Assembly (NCBI GenBank): GCA_027068085.1
Contig: JAMOUQ010000039.1
Coordinates: 44,515-108,514 of the forward strand
Length of the DNA stretch: 64,000 nucleotides
Origin: Desulfobacteraceae bacterium
GTDB lineage: Bacteria > Desulfobacterota > Desulfobacteria > Desulfobacterales > Desulfosarcinaceae
Direction: 5' to 3'
Shown here: one piece after another, positions 1 to 8,442 of the stretch
Layout: every line of letters begins with the position of its first letter
Numbering within the stretch: position 1 is the first letter of the stretch
Translations under genes and position numbers: made by a program
Notes under the pieces: generated by a model
Seen by the model: the letters and a program-made list of their open reading frames with translations, nothing else
The model's database searches: none
Told to the model about the DNA's origin: nothing

Positions 1-77
1 GCCCTTACGGATGTTCTTTGCGCAGAAGGAAATTTCAACCATCACCTGTACGCTTGTCCAAATCGGAGGCGAATAGT
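1..77. other. Window edge before yidC
   Basis: Too short to assign. One plus frame is open from the left edge to a stop at 74-76, so the 3' end of an upstream gene (commonly rnpA or yidD at this locus) may lie here. The residues do not let me identify it. A GGAGG at 65-69 serves yidC. Confidence 0.3.
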
Positions 78-1724
78 ATGGAAAACAAACGATTGCTGAT
101 GGCAATAGTTCTATCTACAGTTGTTTTTATCGTTTGGAGCTGGTTATTCGTTAAACCCGCCCAAAAAATGAACCCGGCGCAGGCTCCCCAAAAGACCGCC
201 CGGCAGGAAACAAAAGCCCCGGAGGAAAAGTCCGCGCCGTTGCCGGAAAAGCAGATTTCGAAAAAACCGACCAAGCAGCTGCACAATGCGCGGCAGATAC
301 AGATAGAGACGCCTTTATACATAATCACCGTGTCGGAAAGGGCCGGTGCGATTACAAGCATGGTTTTGAAGAAATACAGAGAAACCGTCGATAAAGACTC
401 TCCTTTCAAGGAACTGATTGCCCCGGAGGTAAAGGAAAGGCTCGGAACCTTTTTCGTAGGCCTTGAAAATCACGATATCGATATCCCGAATGCGCTTTTT
501 GTTGCAGACACTGACGAAAAAATGATCCGGGTGAAGGACAATAAAAGATCGGTTGCCTTTACATACATTTCGGACAAGGGGCTGAATATAACAAAGTCTT
601 TTACCTTCGACCCGCAAAGCTACCTGATCGGCGTTGACATTAATGTTCAGAATACCGGAGAACAGGATCTGGCGGACAAGCTTACCATCGAGCTTCAGAA
701 TAAGATTGCCAGCAAAAAGAGGGCTTACGGATTTGAAGGACCAAGCGCGCTCATCGATGAAAAACTGGTAAGAGTGAATGTCTCCAAAATCGAGAAAAAC
801 AATCGCCACAGCGGGAAAATAAGATGGTTTGCACTTGAGGACCGCTATTTCATGACGAGCGTTATTTCCGAAGCAAGTCTGGCCGCAGACCTTGAACTTG
901 CCGTAAAGGACAAGCTGGTGAGCAGCAAACTTGTTTGTTCTAAGTTTGACCTTCCTCCCCAAAGGCAGCAGAGTTTCAAATACGCCCTTTTTATGGGCCC
1001 GAAAAAATTGTCGATACTCAAAGCAATGAACAACGGACTTGACAAGGCGGTAAAATTCGGATGGTTTGATTTTCTGGCCAAACCATTTTTATGGTTCATG
1101 AATTTTATCTACCGCTATATTCCAAACTACGGTGTCGCCATAATAATTCTTACCGTCATCAGTAAGCTCGTCGTCTGGCCGCTTGGCAATAAGAGCTATA
1201 AGTCAATGAATCAAATGAAAAAATTACAACCTTTAATGAACGAAATTAAAGAAAAGTATAAAGACGACAAGCAGAGAATGAACCAGGAGATGATGGCCCT
1301 GTACAAAACATACAAAGTCAACCCCATGGGCGGATGCCTGCCCATGTTGTTACAAATACCTGTATTTTTTGCCCTTTATCAAATGCTCTATCAGGCCATA
1401 GAGCTCAGACACGCTCCTTTCATTTTATGGATAAATGACCTTTCCGCACCGGACAGATTGTTCCGGTTCAATTTTTCAATCCCATTCATGGAGCCGCCAT
1501 ATGGACTGCCCGTGTTGACGATAATAATGGGCATCACGATGATCCTGCAGCAGAAAATGTCTCCGCCTCCAGGAGATCCGGCTCAGGCCAAGATGATGAT
1601 GCTGATGCCCATTTTTTTCACCGTCATTTTCATAAACTTTCCGTCCGGGTTGGTTCTTTACTGGCTTGTAAGCAACATTTTATCGATATTGCAGCAATGG
1701 TATGTTCAAAAAAAGGCGGCTTAA
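78..1724 (+). CDS. yidC: Membrane protein insertase YidC
   Basis: Inserts and folds proteins in the inner membrane, alone or with SecYEG. The 548-residue product has an N-terminal membrane anchor (about residues 6-24), a proline/lysine-rich linker, a large periplasmic domain, and the conserved C-terminal helical core from about residue 340. That core carries the cytoplasmic loop ending in NPMGGCLPMLLQIPVFFALY and a final segment around GLVLYWLVSNILS. The ATG at 78 is preferred over an in-frame TTG at 18 because GGAGG lies 8 nt upstream (65-69) and the residues before it do not look like a membrane anchor. Its order with jag and mnmE is the classic origin-proximal arrangement. Length is typical of Gram-negative YidC. 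Confidence 0.97.
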   Translation: MENKRLLMAIVLSTVVFIVWSWLFVKPAQKMNPAQAPQKTARQETKAPEEKSAPLPEKQISKKPTKQLHNARQIQIETPLYIITVSERAGAITSMVLKKYRETVDKDSPFKELIAPEVKERLGTFFVGLENHDIDIPNALFVADTDEKMIRVKDNKRSVAFTYISDKGLNITKSFTFDPQSYLIGVDINVQNTGEQDLADKLTIELQNKIASKKRAYGFEGPSALIDEKLVRVNVSKIEKNNRHSGKIRWFALEDRYFMTSVISEASLAADLELAVKDKLVSSKLVCSKFDLPPQRQQSFKYALFMGPKKLSILKAMNNGLDKAVKFGWFDFLAKPFLWFMNFIYRYIPNYGVAIIILTVISKLVVWPLGNKSYKSMNQMKKLQPLMNEIKEKYKDDKQRMNQEMMALYKTYKVNPMGGCLPMLLQIPVFFALYQMLYQAIELRHAPFILWINDLSAPDRLFRFNFSIPFMEPPYGLPVLTIIMGITMILQQKMSPPPGDPAQAKMMMLMPIFFTVIFINFPSGLVLYWLVSNILSILQQWYVQKKAA

Positions 1725-1740
1725 CTCGGAGGTATGATTG

Positions 1741-2493
1741 ATGTCGAAATTCAAAGAATTCCAAGGAAAGAACGTCGATAAAGCCCTTGAAAAAGCTAGT
1801 GCTGAGTTAAATGTGCCGGTTGAAAAATTAAATTACGAAATAATTTCCTACGGCTCTTCAGGAATTTTCGGGCTTGTGGGTGTAAAAAAGGCAAAAATCA
1901 AGGTTACGCTGGATGAAGGAGAGCAAATATGCGTAAACACCCAAGAGGAAGCCAAAAAACATGCCATATCCCTGGTAAACGATGCTTTTGAAGTCAAGGA
2001 AAGTGACAAGAAGCTGGACAAGGCGCTGGAAATCGGCCTGGATGCGCTGAGCAGAATCGTAAACAAAATAAGCGGGGACGCAAAGATCAAGGGATATTCA
2101 AAAGACAACAAAGTCTATTTGGAGGTTTCCGGGGGAAACAGCGGCGTTCTGATCGGAAAGCACGGGCAAACGCTGGATGCAATGCAGTATATTGTGGAAA
2201 AAATTGTGAACAAGGCCAATGACCGCAGAATTAGGGTGCAGGTGGACGTGGAAGGATACCTGGAAAACCGCAAGTCGAATCTGCGGAGACTCGCCTCCAG
2301 AATGGCGGACAAGGCCAGAAGAATACGCAAACCGGTAACAATCGGGCAGCTCAATGCATACGACCGGCGAATAATCCATCTGCACTTGAAAGACAACCGT
2401 TCCGTCAGGACCCAGAGCGTGGGCGAAGGTTATTATCGGAAGCTTATGATTTTACCGCGCAGAAAATCCCGCAACAGGGAGCGAAAAAACTGA
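1741..2493 (+). CDS. jag: RNA-binding protein Jag/KhpB (Jag_N-KH-R3H)
   Basis: SpoIIIJ-associated family RNA-binding protein, 250 residues. Jag_N domain occupies about residues 1-50, followed by a charged linker, a KH domain with the GKHG loop at 139-142, and a C-terminal R3H domain (about 180-240) containing YDRRIIHLHL. In Gram-positives the family (KhpB) works with KhpA in RNA binding affecting cell elongation; the role in deltaproteobacteria is inferred. The gene starts 16 nt after yidC and has a GGAGG (1728-1732) spaced 8 nt from ATG 1741; an overlapping TTG at 1738 is a weaker alternative. Probably cotranscribed with yidC and mnmE. Confidence 0.95.
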   Translation: MSKFKEFQGKNVDKALEKASAELNVPVEKLNYEIISYGSSGIFGLVGVKKAKIKVTLDEGEQICVNTQEEAKKHAISLVNDAFEVKESDKKLDKALEIGLDALSRIVNKISGDAKIKGYSKDNKVYLEVSGGNSGVLIGKHGQTLDAMQYIVEKIVNKANDRRIRVQVDVEGYLENRKSNLRRLASRMADKARRIRKPVTIGQLNAYDRRIIHLHLKDNRSVRTQSVGEGYYRKLMILPRRKSRNRERKN

Positions 2494-2497
2494 TACC

Positions 2498-3904
2498 GTG
2501 AAAGAGGAGTATATTTATAATCGATATGCCATCAAGGATACCATCGCGGCTGTTGCCACGCCGGTGGGAAAAGGGGGAATCGGAATAGTCAGGCTTTCCG
2601 GTCAAAAGGCAATAGAGATTGCCGCTTCCGTTTTTGTTTCCGGATCCGGACTTGAGGTCGGACAATTTGATTCCCACAGAATGTACTACGGCCACCTTGT
2701 TGACCCGGAAAAAGCAAGAGTGCTGGACGAAGGGCTCCTGGTCGTAATGAGAGCCCCCCGTTCTTACACAAGGGAGGATGTAGTAGAAATTCAGCTTCAC
2801 GGCGGACCGGCCGTACTGAATAAAGCCCTGGAAATGGTGACAAGACGAGGCGCAAGGTTGGCCTTTGCCGGAGAATTTACCAAAAGAGCCTTTCTGAACG
2901 GGCGTATTGATCTGACACAGGCCGAAGCGGTTGCGGGCTTGATAAATGCCAGGAGCGCCAGGGAGCTGGAAATACAAAACCGAAAGCTGGAAGGGGAACT
3001 TGGCCGGCAAATAGATTGGCTGATCGAAAATATTCAGAAGATAATGGTGGATCTGGAAGCCGATATAGAATTCAATGATCAGATGGAAAGCGTCGTCAAT
3101 GAAGAAGAAATCCTTGACAAGATCGAAGGGCAGATCCTGAAAAGAATAAAAAGCCTTGTAACCAGCTATCATAACACAAGGATCTATCTGGAAGGAATAA
3201 AGGTTGCGATCACGGGGCTGCCAAATGTCGGCAAATCGACCCTTTTTAACAGGCTGGCACAAAAGGAAAAGGCAATAGTGACGGAAGTGCCGGGTACGAC
3301 CAGGGATTTGATAGAAGAATTCGTTGTGATTGAACAGGTGCCTTTTTATTTGACAGACACCGCCGGGATACAGGAAACGAGCGATCCTGTGGAGAAAATC
3401 GGGATAGAAAGGGCCGAAAAGGCCGCCCGGGAGGCAGACCTGATTTTGATGGTTATTGACCGGTCGAATCCGCAACCGGCAGCCGCAGAAAAGATGAAAA
3501 GTCGCTACAAGAGGAAAAAGATCATAACGGTACTTAACAAATCGGATTTGAAGAAAGACAATGAAGTAAAACAGCGCCCCGGAGATGAAAGCGCGGTTGC
3601 CGTGTCGGCCAAATACGGTCAGGGTATGGAGCGGCTGAAAAGAGCCATGGTGGAATTTGCCCTCGGATTTTTGGGAAGCGGTGAGTTTGACGGTCTCGCG
3701 CCCAATCTAAGGCAAAAGACAAGACTTGAAAACGCCATGAATCACATGCGGGACGCCGCCGAAAACATCAAAGCCGGCGCAGGCTATGAACTGGTCGTTA
3801 TCGATCTTGGCAATGCAGTGGCCGAACTGAAGACCATAGTGGGTAAAGAAGACACGGACGTGATCTTGGACGACATATTCGAAAAATTTTGTATCGGTAA
3901 GTGA
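2498..3904 (+). CDS. mnmE: tRNA uridine-5-carboxymethylaminomethyl modification GTPase MnmE
   Basis: Works with MnmG to modify the wobble uridine of certain tRNAs. The N-terminal folate-binding domain begins DTIAAVATPVGKGGIGIVR. The inserted G domain has G1 GLPNVGKST (about 240-248), the G2 segment VPGTTRD, G3 DTAGIQET and G4 NKSD. The last residues FCIGK supply the essential C-x-G-K cysteine. Length of 468 residues is usual. The start is GTG at 2498, 4 nt after the jag stop; no better in-frame start was found and the ribosome site is weak, which fits translational coupling. mnmG is not adjacent. Confidence 0.96.
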   Translation: MKEEYIYNRYAIKDTIAAVATPVGKGGIGIVRLSGQKAIEIAASVFVSGSGLEVGQFDSHRMYYGHLVDPEKARVLDEGLLVVMRAPRSYTREDVVEIQLHGGPAVLNKALEMVTRRGARLAFAGEFTKRAFLNGRIDLTQAEAVAGLINARSARELEIQNRKLEGELGRQIDWLIENIQKIMVDLEADIEFNDQMESVVNEEEILDKIEGQILKRIKSLVTSYHNTRIYLEGIKVAITGLPNVGKSTLFNRLAQKEKAIVTEVPGTTRDLIEEFVVIEQVPFYLTDTAGIQETSDPVEKIGIERAEKAAREADLILMVIDRSNPQPAAAEKMKSRYKRKKIITVLNKSDLKKDNEVKQRPGDESAVAVSAKYGQGMERLKRAMVEFALGFLGSGEFDGLAPNLRQKTRLENAMNHMRDAAENIKAGAGYELVVIDLGNAVAELKTIVGKEDTDVILDDIFEKFCIGK

Positions 3905-3912
3905 CTGGTTTT

Positions 3913-3928
3913 TGTTTCACGTGAAACA
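3913..3928. other. parS: parS chromosome-partitioning site
   Basis: TGTTTCACGTGAAACA is a perfect 16-bp palindrome identical to the canonical bacterial parS bound by ParB. It lies 9 bp after the mnmE stop, outside coding sequence and next to the origin-proximal yidC-jag-mnmE genes, where parS sites cluster. parA and parB are not in the window. Confidence 0.92.
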
Positions 3929-4004
3929 ATGATGGCTTCGCAAGGGGGCTGAAACCGTTCCGGCCGGAATTTGTAATGGGCCGGACGAAAGGGTGGACCG
4001 GACA

Positions 4005-4664
4005 ATGGATTTCAAGCTGTTTTTTGAACAGTACCTGGCGTTGAGGGATAAGGCCGATCAGGCTTTCAAAAAGGTGACCGAACAGTTTCCGGATTGCGTG
4101 AGCTGTAAAATCGGTTGCGCTGATTGCTGTCACGCGCTTTTCGATTTGAGTCTGATCGAAGCGCTTTATATCAATCACCAGTTCAATAAGAATTTTGACG
4201 GGCAGACCAGGGAACGGCTTTTGGAGAAGGCCAACCGGGCCGACCGCAAAATTTACAAAATAAAGCGCCAGGCCCATAAAGATTTTGAAGCCGGAAAAAC
4301 CGAGGCTGAAATACTTGAGAAAATGGCCGGGATAAAAGTAAGATGTCCCATGCTGGATGATGAGAATCGCTGTGAGATATATCAGTTTCGTCCGATAACC
4401 TGTCGTCTTTACGGGATACCGACGGCCATAGAGGGTAAGGCTCACACCTGCGGACTTTCAGGTTTCGAGCCGGGCAAACCGTATCCCACGGTCAACCTGG
4501 CGCAGATTCATCAGCGGTTGTATCAGATCAGTCTGGAGCTTGCTGCCGGCATAAAGAGCCGGTATCCTGGCTTGGCGCAGGTGCTGGTGCCTCTTTCCAT
4601 GGCTTTGCTTACTGATTATAACGATGAATATCTCGGTGTTAAAAGCGCCGCGGAATCTGACTGA
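4005..4664 (+). CDS. YkgJ-family cysteine-cluster protein
   Basis: A 219-residue protein with two cysteine groups. The N-terminal one is C31, C34, C38, C41 and C42 (CVSCKIGCADCC). The second, in the middle, reads RCPMLDDENRCEIYQFRPITCRLYGIP. This is the pattern of the YkgJ/CxxCxxCC family, proposed to hold zinc or an iron-sulfur cluster; its biochemical role is unknown. The ATG at 4005 is chosen over GTG at 3993 because GGGTGG sits about 8 nt upstream. It follows parS and precedes a small hypothetical gene in the same direction. A second cysteine-cluster protein of the YcgN branch is at 50429-50878. Confidence 0.82.
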   Translation: MDFKLFFEQYLALRDKADQAFKKVTEQFPDCVSCKIGCADCCHALFDLSLIEALYINHQFNKNFDGQTRERLLEKANRADRKIYKIKRQAHKDFEAGKTEAEILEKMAGIKVRCPMLDDENRCEIYQFRPITCRLYGIPTAIEGKAHTCGLSGFEPGKPYPTVNLAQIHQRLYQISLELAAGIKSRYPGLAQVLVPLSMALLTDYNDEYLGVKSAAESD

Positions 4665-4726
4665 CTGTCCCGGCACCGGGCCCGAAGCCTGTTGAAACAT
4701 AAATAGGGTGGTTGAGGAAGGCTGCC

Positions 4727-5071
4727 ATGGATTATTTCTCGGACGCTGACATCGAGCAGCGTAAAAGAGCCATTTTTGAGAATATGTCTGCCCGTGGTCA
4801 ACGCAGGATTCTGAAAATGGGTTATGACAAGTGGGATCCCTTCCAGGATCCCAAGGATCCCATCGAAATCAGAAAAGATGATACCAACCGCACCCTTTCC
4901 CAACTGATGGCCGATTATTTCAGTCAGAGCCGGGAAAACGAGCCGTCGGCCAAGTGTCGCGAGGGGGTTTTCGAGATGGCCCTGGGGCTGATCAGCAAGG
5001 ATGCCAAGTATTTGGCCATGCTCGATTTTGCGTGCTGGTATAAGGAGCAAAAAAAGCAAAGCCGCTCTTGA
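4727..5071 (+). CDS. Hypothetical protein, 114 residues
   Basis: I do not recognise this protein. It is soluble and charged, without signal peptide or membrane segment. Notable stretches are DKWDPFQDPKDPIEIRKD (a proline/aspartate-rich turn region) and a helical C-terminal half containing two cysteines. The ATG at 4727 has GAGGAAGG about 5 nt upstream. It lies 62 nt after the YkgJ-family gene and 83 nt before a PrmA-like gene, all on the plus strand, so it may be part of a small operon. The codon usage matches neighbouring genes, supporting a real gene. Confidence 0.65.
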   Translation: MDYFSDADIEQRKRAIFENMSARGQRRILKMGYDKWDPFQDPKDPIEIRKDDTNRTLSQLMADYFSQSRENEPSAKCREGVFEMALGLISKDAKYLAMLDFACWYKEQKKQSRS

Positions 5072-5154
5072 TGCGGTAATAAGAAGCGTTGCTTCGCAAT
5101 GATCTTCCATGGCTTGAAAAAAGGTTTTTGCTGTCAGCCAGCTTGAGCATTTCC

Positions 5155-5988
5155 ATGTCATTTCAAAATCCCCCTGCCGGACTGGAACCTTTTCTTGTCG
5201 ACGCTGTGAGGCGTGCCCATCAGCGCCTGAGCCCTGCTTTGTTGGTTGAAAGAGCCCGCCGGGCGTTCCCGGGATTGCGGGCCGGCCATGTCAGATCCGC
5301 GCTTCGCAGTCTGGTGGATTCAGGCGAGCTGCGCTACTCGTACCATTTCGGTCAGTCCTGGGTAGAGTTCAATTATAACCGGCCCATCCCGCTTTCCTCA
5401 CGATTTATCCTTGTTCCGGAGTCGTCCCGGCGGATCTGCGTTCCGGGAAAGAAGATTATCCGCCTGGCAAGTGGTGGTGCCTTTGGTGCGGGAGATCACC
5501 CGACAACACGCCTGGCCTTGGCCGGCCTCGATTTTTTGGTTGATACGACCGATAACTGGATAGGCGGCCGGCGACCGGCCTGGGGGCTGGATATCGGAAC
5601 CGGTACGGGTATTCTGGCGCTGGCCGCCATGAAACTAGGTCTGGATTTCGTCAACGCTTTTGACATCGATGCCTGCGCAAGGTTTGAAGCCCGCCGCAAC
5701 GTGGAAATAAATGGTCTTTCCGGCAGGATCTTTGTCGGCGGCAGCTGGCCGGAAAGTAAAGTCTCTTATATGCTGGTTATGGCCAACCTGAGACTTCCGA
5801 CCATAAAGCATTACTCGGAGCCCATTGCCCGACATATGTCGCCGGGAGCTTTCCTGTTGGTTTCCGGTATCAGGCCGGAGGAAGTCGGTTGCATTGAAAG
5901 AACGTTTGACGAGAAAGGTTTTAAATTGCTGTGGTCTTCCTGCGACGGAGGCTGGTGTTCAGGTGTCTTGCGCCGGCAGGGTGGGTGA
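5155..5988 (+). CDS. PrmA-like (ribosomal protein L11 methyltransferase family) methyltransferase
   Basis: SAM-dependent class I methyltransferase, 277 residues. The PrmA signature ASGGAFGAGDHPTTR is followed by SAM motif I LDIGTGTGILALAAMKLG, an acidic ribose contact in AFDIDACARFEARRN, and a motif IV-like MANLRLPTIKHY. PrmA trimethylates ribosomal protein L11. The N-terminal part here (SPALLVERARRAFPGLRAGHVRSALRSLVDSGEL) looks like a winged-helix segment instead of the usual PrmA substrate-recognition domain, so another substrate is possible. The ATG at 5155 was chosen as the first plausible start; a TTG at 5089 would add 22 unremarkable residues. The ribosome site is weak for both. Confidence 0.75.
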   Translation: MSFQNPPAGLEPFLVDAVRRAHQRLSPALLVERARRAFPGLRAGHVRSALRSLVDSGELRYSYHFGQSWVEFNYNRPIPLSSRFILVPESSRRICVPGKKIIRLASGGAFGAGDHPTTRLALAGLDFLVDTTDNWIGGRRPAWGLDIGTGTGILALAAMKLGLDFVNAFDIDACARFEARRNVEINGLSGRIFVGGSWPESKVSYMLVMANLRLPTIKHYSEPIARHMSPGAFLLVSGIRPEEVGCIERTFDEKGFKLLWSSCDGGWCSGVLRRQGG

Positions 5989-6055
5989 GCCTGTTTGTCC
6001 ATATCCGCTATTGGCCCCGGCAGGTTCGTTGAAATTTCGGGCTCTCTGCGCTTTG

Positions 6056-6091
6056 GCCTCTAAACCCTTGATGGACAAGGGTTTAAAGAGG
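6056..6091. repeat. Long inverted repeat (hairpin) in an intergenic region
   Basis: AAACCCTTG (6062-6070) pairs perfectly with CAAGGGTTT (6076-6084) around a 5-nt loop, and GCCTCT (6056-6061) with AGAGGC (6086-6091) across one bulged A. It stands between the PrmA-like gene and the convergent ABM gene. No T-tract follows on either strand, so a classical terminator is not clear. The rest of 5989-6251 shows no supportable gene. Confidence 0.6.
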
Positions 6092-6251
6092 CTATGGAAG
6101 TTATGGTTTTGCTGGCGCCGTGCTTTGGCCGTCTCGGGTCTTATCGGTTTTGGATCCGCCAGAGGAACCGACCGGAGCCACCGTCGGTGAATAAAACCTT
6201 CAGTCAGGTTTGGGTCGCAAAGGCCGTTCCGGTAATAACCGGCCGGCCTTC

Positions 6252-6557
6252 TTAATCCTTGGTCAGTGTCGTGCCCAGCAGATACTCCTCGTACTGGGTG
6301 GGACGCGTCTGATACAGCTCCAGCATGGCTTCATATTTTTTCCGAGTTTCACTGCTTTTCCATTTTTCCCAGTCCTCCAGGCTCTGCCAGCTGCAGATGA
6401 TGATCATGTTGTACGGGTATCCCGGCTTCATCAGGGTTTCTCCGGAGATATAGCCCGGATAGGTCATTGCCTTGGAGCGCATCTCTTTGAGCAAGGCCAG
6501 AATTTGCTTGTTGTTGCCCTCTTTGAAACGCCGCTTGATAATGATTTTGGCTATCAT
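6252..6557 (-). CDS. Antibiotic biosynthesis monooxygenase (ABM) domain protein
   Basis: A 101-residue single-domain protein of the dimeric alpha/beta-barrel (ABM/YgiN-like) superfamily. It shows the usual layout: strand MIAKIIIKRRFKEG, helix ILALLKEMRSKAMTYPG, strand YISGETLMK, then NMIIICSWQSLEDWEKWKSSETRKKYEAMLE. Members include heme-degrading and quinol monooxygenases and many uncharacterised enzymes; the substrate cannot be read from sequence. It begins with ATG at 6557, with GGGGGCCCGGC directly upstream on the minus strand. It is followed by the convergent PrmA-like gene, so it is likely transcribed alone. Confidence 0.8.
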   Translation of the reverse strand: MIAKIIIKRRFKEGNNKQILALLKEMRSKAMTYPGYISGETLMKPGYPYNMIIICSWQSLEDWEKWKSSETRKKYEAMLELYQTRPTQYEEYLLGTTLTKD

Positions 6558-6724
6558 GCCGGGCCCCCTTTCGCCATAGGATTGCGGAAAGCGGCTGCGC
6601 TTTGCGCAGTAAGGATGAGACCGCAGCCATTCAGAGCAGGCCAGTAATTACCGGTACAGGCAGGAAAAATGGTAACTGATTTTATGTTTGCACGCCCCGG
6701 ACCGGACGGTCAAGCAAAAACCAA

Positions 6725-6771
6725 AAAGAGGAAAGAAAGCAGCCCTCCTTGCAGGTTTCAGGGAGGGCTGC
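6725..6771 (-). terminator. Rho-independent terminator of oadB
   Basis: GCAGCCCTCC (6739-6748) pairs with GGAGGGCTGC (6762-6771). Read on the minus strand it is followed by a T-rich tract (complement of 6725-6738). It lies 27 nt after the oadB stop. Confidence 0.85.
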
Positions 6772-6798
6772 ATGCGGGACTAAAAAAACAGATGCCGA

Positions 6799-7929
6799 TT
6801 AGCCGACGTTGAAACTCCAGAGTATTCCGGCACAGATTGCCGAACCGATCACACCCGACGCGTTGCAGGCCATGCCGTACATCAGCAGGTAGTTGCTGGG
6901 ATCTTCTTTTTGCCCCAGCAGATGCACCTCCCTGGCAGAACCGGGTACGGCCGATACTCCGGCGGCGCCCAGCATGGGGTTGATCTTATCTTTCAGAAAC
7001 AGGTTCATTATTTTGGCAAACAGAACCCCGGAGGCCGTTGCCAGACTGAAAGCCACGGCTCCCAGACAGAATATCAAGACCGATTTGGGCGTCAGGAAGA
7101 CATCGGCCTGGGTGCTTGCGCCGACGGTGAAGCCCAAAAAGATGGTTGCGGTGTCGATTATTGCGGAGCTGGCCGTTTTTGCCAGGCGGTCCACCACCCC
7201 GCTGACCTTCATTAGGTTGCCGAAAAAGAACGGCCCCAGAAGCGGTATGGATGCAGGCGCCAGAAAACAGCAGAGAATCACGGCGGCCACCGGAAAGGCG
7301 AGCAGTTCCTTGCGGGAGACCTTCCGTTGCTCTTCGGGCATGTGGATCAGCCGTTCCTTTTTGGTTGTCAGCAGCCGGATTATGGGTGGCTGGATGATCG
7401 GAATCAGTGCCATATAGGAATAGGCCGCGATGGCAATGGGACCAATAAGATGGGGGGCCAGTTTCGCGGTAAGGAAGATCGATGTCGGTCCATCGGCTCC
7501 GCCGATGATGGCAATGGATGCGGCCTCCTTGGGCAGAAAGCCGAGGGCCAGAGCGCTTAGCAGGGTAAAGTATATTCCCATCTGGGCCGCGGCGCCCAGC
7601 AGCATCAGCTTCGGCCACGCCAGCAGGGATGAAAAATCGGTCATTGCTCCGAGGCCCAGAAACACGATTGATGGATAAAGCCCGGTGCGTACTCCGAAGT
7701 ACAGATAATGGAGAACGCTGTTGTTTTCATAGATTCCCAGGCCGAATCCCTTGAAGAAGGGAATGTTGCCGACGATGATTCCGAATCCGATCGGCAAGAG
7801 CAGCAGCGGTTCATAGTTTTTGGCAATGGCCAGGGTAACGAAGAAGATTCCGATACCGATCATCAGCACGTAACGGTAGTCGGCCAGGTAGTAACCCGTG
7901 TTGTGAAGAAATTGCAGAAAAAGTTCCAT
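6799..7929 (-). CDS. oadB: Sodium ion-translocating decarboxylase, beta subunit
   Basis: Integral membrane subunit (376 residues) of the oxaloacetate/methylmalonyl-CoA/glutaconyl-CoA decarboxylase family. It decarboxylates carboxybiotin and couples this to Na+ export. About nine hydrophobic segments are visible. The family signature GGADGPTS is at 143-150, containing the conserved catalytic aspartate, and a second conserved segment GFTVGASTQADVFL follows in the C-terminal half. Length matches the shorter MmdB/GcdB type. Start ATG at 7929 with AAGG upstream. It follows the gamma-subunit gene by 93 nt in the same direction and ends before a strong terminator. No carboxyltransferase or biotin-carrier gene is nearby, so the substrate is unknown. 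Confidence 0.94.
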   Translation of the reverse strand: MELFLQFLHNTGYYLADYRYVLMIGIGIFFVTLAIAKNYEPLLLLPIGFGIIVGNIPFFKGFGLGIYENNSVLHYLYFGVRTGLYPSIVFLGLGAMTDFSSLLAWPKLMLLGAAAQMGIYFTLLSALALGFLPKEAASIAIIGGADGPTSIFLTAKLAPHLIGPIAIAAYSYMALIPIIQPPIIRLLTTKKERLIHMPEEQRKVSRKELLAFPVAAVILCCFLAPASIPLLGPFFFGNLMKVSGVVDRLAKTASSAIIDTATIFLGFTVGASTQADVFLTPKSVLIFCLGAVAFSLATASGVLFAKIMNLFLKDKINPMLGAAGVSAVPGSAREVHLLGQKEDPSNYLLMYGMACNASGVIGSAICAGILWSFNVG

Positions 7930-8022
7930 TTGCCTTAAGCCCTTGTATTATTAAGATTTATGTTCAAGGCGCCTTCGGAGGTTTTCCCGGTTTCGGGCTG
8001 CTCCGGAAAGGTTGAAGTGAGT

Positions 8023-8442
8023 TTACGGAATCTGCCAGCGGAAAAGCCCGTCTCCGGTTGCCACCAGATATCCCTTTTCACGCAAGGTTCTGATCGTCAG
8101 GTGCGGATGGGGGTCGGAAGCTTGCTGCAGAATCTTGTGGAAATCGATCAGGGAAAATTTTTCGCCAAGCTCGGCGGTAATGAGCCGATAATATTCGAGA
8201 GCCGCCTCCGGGTTTTCCAGCGGATCGGCCGGCGGCTGGGGTAAAATTTTTTCCGGGCCGGACTGTTCCGCGGGAATTTGGTCTGATTTCTTTTTGGAGG
8301 TGGCGTTTTCCATGAGGTCGATAATGAAACCGATCCGGGAAATGACGAATGCCAAGGCTGACAGACCCAACATTACTATGGTTGCACCGGTTGCAGCCTG
8401 GGCCCAGCCGTTGGCGGCTGAAATGGCTTCTAGTCCGTACAC
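8023..8442 (-). CDS. oadG: OadG-like gamma subunit of sodium-pumping decarboxylase
   Basis: A 139-residue protein with a single N-terminal membrane helix (TGATIVMLGLSALAFVISRIGFII), followed by a charged/proline-rich linker and a C-terminal soluble segment. The first part is the OadG layout, the subunit that assembles alpha and beta. The last 65 residues (PENPEAALEYYRLI... to LVATGDGLFRWQIP) are longer and more globular than in short OadG proteins, perhaps a small folded domain. GTG start at 8442, with GGAAGG about 6 nt upstream on the minus strand. It heads a two-gene operon with oadB. Divergent from the BMP transporter operon. Confidence 0.8.
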   Translation of the reverse strand: MYGLEAISAANGWAQAATGATIVMLGLSALAFVISRIGFIIDLMENATSKKKSDQIPAEQSGPEKILPQPPADPLENPEAALEYYRLITAELGEKFSLIDFHKILQQASDPHPHLTIRTLREKGYLVATGDGLFRWQIP

